Origin: Candidatus Dormiibacter sp.
Lineage (GTDB): Bacteria > Chloroflexota > Dormibacteria > UBA8260
Assembly: GCA_025450495.1 (NCBI GenBank)
Contig: JANWHI010000122.1
Location: forward strand, 1 to 5,690
Reading direction: 5' to 3'
DNA length: 5,690 bases
The notes beneath the pieces were generated by a model. It had not been told where the DNA came from, did no database searches, and was given only the letters and a program-made list of their open reading frames with translations. A program made the position numbers and the translations under genes. This document shows, one piece after another, positions 4,624 to 5,690 of the stretch; the stretch's first letter is position 1; every line of letters begins with the position of its first letter.

Positions 4624-5690
4624 CTCCTCGCGCAGCACCTCCACCAGCCGCGTCCGCCGCAACACGGCTCCCGCGACGAGCGAGGCGGCCACGGCGACCA
4701 CCAGCACCAGCCCGAGCAGCACCGCCACCGACAGCGCCGGCACCGTCACGCCCGCCGGCGGGATGGTGAACAGCGGCCGCAGGATCTGCACGAACACGAG
4801 CGCCATCGCTGTGCCCACCACGCCGCCGACCACGATGCTCGCCACCGCGACCAGCAGCGCCTCCGCGATCACCAGCGACACCAGGTGGCGCATGCGGATG
4901 CCGAGCGCACGCATGGTGATGTGCTCCTGGCGACGGCGCAGCAGCAGCCCGAACACGAAGATGGCGATGCCGAGCGCGCTGAGCAGCACCGTGTACAACC
5001 CTTCGAGCCTGCCCAGCCCGTCGATGTTCAGCGCGGATAGGGTCGACTGATCGCGGTTGATCGCGGTGCCGGTGGTGTCGATCAGCAACGGCGTGGTGCG
5101 CCCCGGCCCGCCGCGTAGCGACGCGGCAACCGCCGATGCGGTTGCGTCATTGCCACCGGTGTCGAGGAGGTACAGCGTCGGCGACGCGTGGACAGCGGCC
5201 GTGTATCCGGCCAACGAGCCGACCATGTCCACCCCCGCCGGAAAGCCCGGGAAGCTCGTGTACATGCCGACATCGAGCAGGGTGGCAGGCACCGCTGCAC
5301 CACCGCCCGGCGCGGGCAGCTGCACCCGCACATGGTCGCCGACCGCGATGTTGAAGGTGCGCGCCAGCTCCTGGTCGACGAGCACCGCCGCGGGGTTGGA
5401 CGACAGCGCGCTCATCGCCTGCGCCGGGGTGATCCCGACAAGGAAGCTGGGGTGGATGTCGGCCACGTTCGGAAAAGTTGAGGGATCGATCGCGATCATG
5501 GTGCGCTTGTCCGTTCCCACCAGCACCGATGACGATTCGATGACCGCGCTCACCGCCCGCACCCCCGGCACCGCCAGAGTCGCTGCAAACGACGGCGGCA
5601 CGGCCTGCCCGGACGTCGGCGTCACGCGCACGTCAGCCCCGTTGACGAACCGTGCGTCGCTGAGCTTCTCGGCCTGGTAGGTCCGGGCGA
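4621..5690 (-). CDS. FtsX/MacB-type ABC transporter permease, C-terminal part
   Basis: The frame is open from the right edge to TGA 4621, giving 355 residues. The true start lies outside the window (GTG 5631 is internal, since the frame continues upstream as ARTYQAEKLSDARFVNGAD). The N-terminal two-thirds is a soluble extracytoplasmic domain of the MacB/FtsX type, with phrases such as VPGVRAVSAV, AVLVDQELARTFNIAVGDHV and TLLDVGMYTSFPG. It is followed by the FtsX-like permease domain with three helices: GLYTVLLSALGIAIFVFGLLL, then IAEALLVAVASIVVGGVVG after the RRRQEHITMRALGIR cytoplasmic loop, and a last helix near AVLLGLVLVVAVAASLVAGAV. The end RRTRLVEVLREE is typical. These proteins work with a MacB/LolD-like ATPase in lipoprotein, peptide or lipid export or in mechanotransmission. 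No ATPase is in the window and the substrate is unknown. Confidence 0.9.
   Translation of the reverse strand, partial: ARTYQAEKLSDARFVNGADVRVTPTSGQAVPPSFAATLAVPGVRAVSAVIESSSVLVGTDKRTMIAIDPSTFPNVADIHPSFLVGITPAQAMSALSSNPAAVLVDQELARTFNIAVGDHVRVQLPAPGGGAAVPATLLDVGMYTSFPGFPAGVDMVGSLAGYTAAVHASPTLYLLDTGGNDATASAVAASLRGGPGRTTPLLIDTTGTAINRDQSTLSALNIDGLGRLEGLYTVLLSALGIAIFVFGLLLRRRQEHITMRALGIRMRHLVSLVIAEALLVAVASIVVGGVVGTAMALVFVQILRPLFTIPPAGVTVPALSVAVLLGLVLVVAVAASLVAGAVLRRTRLVEVLREE

Noticed and set aside
5057..5680. Plus-strand frame of 207 codons opposite the permease
   Set aside because: No recognisable domain. The minus strand carries the well-defined FtsX/MacB permease through the same interval.
1..5690. 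Search for tRNA, rRNA, CRISPR, transposase, integrase or attachment repeats
   Set aside because: None was recognised by reading both strands, so the vapBC and microprotein genes cannot be tied to a mobile element from this window alone.

Overview
The window is GC-rich, with strongly G/C-biased third codon positions. It uses GTG starts and 4-nt or longer stop/start overlaps, its secreted protein carries an actinobacterial-type C-terminal beta domain, and it has a probable leaderless vapBC operon. Together these point to a soil-type Actinomycetota chromosome. The species cannot be named from the sequence. No tRNA, rRNA, CRISPR array, insertion sequence or integrase is visible.

Layout, left to right. 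(1) 1-1612, minus: a secreted S53 (sedolisin) peptidase with its full catalytic Glu/Asp/Asp/Ser set and the start of a C-terminal beta domain that runs off the left edge. One in-frame TAG (923-925) splits it between the two halves of the active site. (2) 1613-1748: divergent control region. (3) 1749-2415, plus: a vapBC-type toxin-antitoxin pair (Phd/YefM-fold antitoxin, PIN-domain toxin) with a likely leaderless start and palindromic operator candidates. (4) 2422-3458, minus: two overlapping genes for small integral membrane proteins of unknown function, the first vaguely like CopD/DUF2269 proteins. (5) 3459-3701: regulatory region with a perfect 15-bp palindrome, a tandem 11-bp repeat and two hairpins. 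(6) 3702-4033, minus: a compact two-gene operon of microproteins, a charged 51-residue protein followed 2 nt later by a 57-residue putative zinc-binding protein. (7) 4034-4166: a divergent promoter region with a 22-bp dyad. (8) 4167-4607, plus: an SRPBCC/START-like protein. (9) 4621-5690, minus: the C-terminal part of an FtsX/MacB-type ABC permease, cut by the right edge.

The genes look like independent transcription units rather than one pathway. The least explained parts are the microprotein operon with its dyad promoter, and an 11-bp palindrome (ATGTGCCACAT) found both at the vapB start codon and upstream of the membrane-protein pair. I do not see a large novel system here. The microprotein operon is the best candidate for something undescribed.
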